A stretch of DNA of 64,000 nucleotides from Culicoidibacter larvae. GTDB lineage: Bacteria; Bacillota_I; Bacilli_A; Culicoidibacterales; Culicoidibacteraceae. The notes beneath the pieces were generated by a model that saw nothing but the letters and a program-made list of their open reading frames with translations, had not been told where the DNA came from and did no database searches. The position numbers and the translations under genes were made by a program. Below, piece by piece: positions 63,694 to 64,000 of this stretch. The DNA is taken from NCBI RefSeq assembly GCF_005771635.1, contig NZ_VBWP01000001.1, positions 310,001-374,000 on the forward strand, given 5' to 3'. How positions within the stretch are numbered: position 1 is the stretch's first letter; every line of letters begins with the position of its first letter.

Positions 63694-64000
63694 TTATTCA
63701 GATTTACGAGTTTTGAACCAAACAGTAGTACCTAAGGCTACAATGATGATACCGACGATAATAGTTTCGGCCGGAGTGCCACCAGTTTGTGGCAGGTTTG
63801 AGTTACTGTTTGAACCGGTTTGGTTTTCAGTCGTTTTGTCAGTATTGTTGTTGCTAGAATCCTCAATGTCATTCGCTTTTACTTGCATACTGATAATCAT
63901 TGGGTCGTGGTCACTGACTTGACCGTTTTTCACAGTGAAATCAGCATTCATGTGGATAGCTTCAATTTGGGTTTGCGCCAGGTGTTTGCTGTTGACTAAG
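63694..64000 (-). CDS. C-terminal end of an LPXTG-anchored extracellular nuclease (partial)
   Basis: Minus-strand frame open to the right window edge. The last ~100 residues read LVNSKHLAQTQIEAIHMNADF, then SDHDPMIISMQVK (the terminal SDHDP motif of endonuclease/exonuclease/phosphatase-type DNases), a Ser/Asn-rich spacer, LPQTG, a membrane segment and a KTRKSE tail. It is thus a wall-anchored secreted nuclease, probably for nutrient DNA or biofilm/NET DNA. The catalytic core and start lie outside the window. The in-frame ATG at 63951 is internal. Confidence 0.78.
   Translation of the reverse strand, partial: LVNSKHLAQTQIEAIHMNADFTVKNGQVSDHDPMIISMQVKANDIEDSSNNNTDKTTENQTGSNSNSNLPQTGGTPAETIIVGIIIVALGTTVWFKTRKSE

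Overview
The window looks like the chromosome of a low-GC Bacillota (Bacilli/Erysipelotrichia-type). It has a classic str block (rpsL, rpsG, fusA, tuf), an hprK-lgt-ppaX-trxB operon, LPXTG-anchored surface proteins, strong AGGAGG ribosome-binding sites and TTGACA/TATAAT promoters. TGA is used as a genuine stop. I cannot name the species. No rRNA, tRNA or CRISPR array was seen.

Region by region: (1) 1-9.6 kb is part of a conjugative or plasmid-like element. It carries a transfer-channel tail, an M23 wall hydrolase, small membrane proteins, a HerA/TraG-like ATPase, an inverted-repeat-rich noncoding stretch (candidate oriT/oriV), two tandem replication-relaxation-like proteins, and a ParA/ParB module preceded by a 26-bp iteron array that is the likely centromere. 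(2) 9.6-19 kb is visibly AT-rich accessory DNA. It holds two unrecognised genes (membrane protein plus HEPN-like), a nuclease fragment, an orphan zinc-ribbon-like protein, a two-gene CBASS (SLATT membrane effector plus CD-NTase), a DNA methyltransferase broken by one in-frame TGA, an Rgg-like regulator facing a 13-residue WW peptide gene, a candidate small RNA, and an ISLre2-type transposase. (3) 19-53.5 kb is mostly core: pgk-tpiA, a 2,329-residue LPXTG adhesin, a MerR/TipAS regulator, the str block, uvrA, birA, the hprK operon, a VanY-like peptidase, a TtcA-like enzyme, two GNATs and metG. (4) 53.6-60.1 kb is accessory again: a small secreted peptide with a 2-TM partner (bacteriocin/immunity-like), a secreted protein, an XRE repressor with a degenerate partial duplicate and a divergent mini-transcript, then a defence operon of an SRA-like/HNH type IV restriction enzyme followed by Hachiman (HamA, HamB). 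(5) 60.1-64 kb is NAD salvage (pnuC, nadV, NrtR-like Nudix regulator) with a palindromic operator on the promoter, then a DUF1294 protein and the end of a wall-anchored nuclease.

The most interesting observations are: the regulator/leaderless WW-peptide pair; a dispersed long-hairpin element whose stems covary between copies (rpsL-rpsG gap and after nadV, with a shared box before tpiA); the palindromic 26-bp iteron array with a 12-nt copy at the relaxase-like gene; and two separate antiphage loci (CBASS and Hachiman plus type IV restriction). All calls come from reading the sequence; no database search was run.
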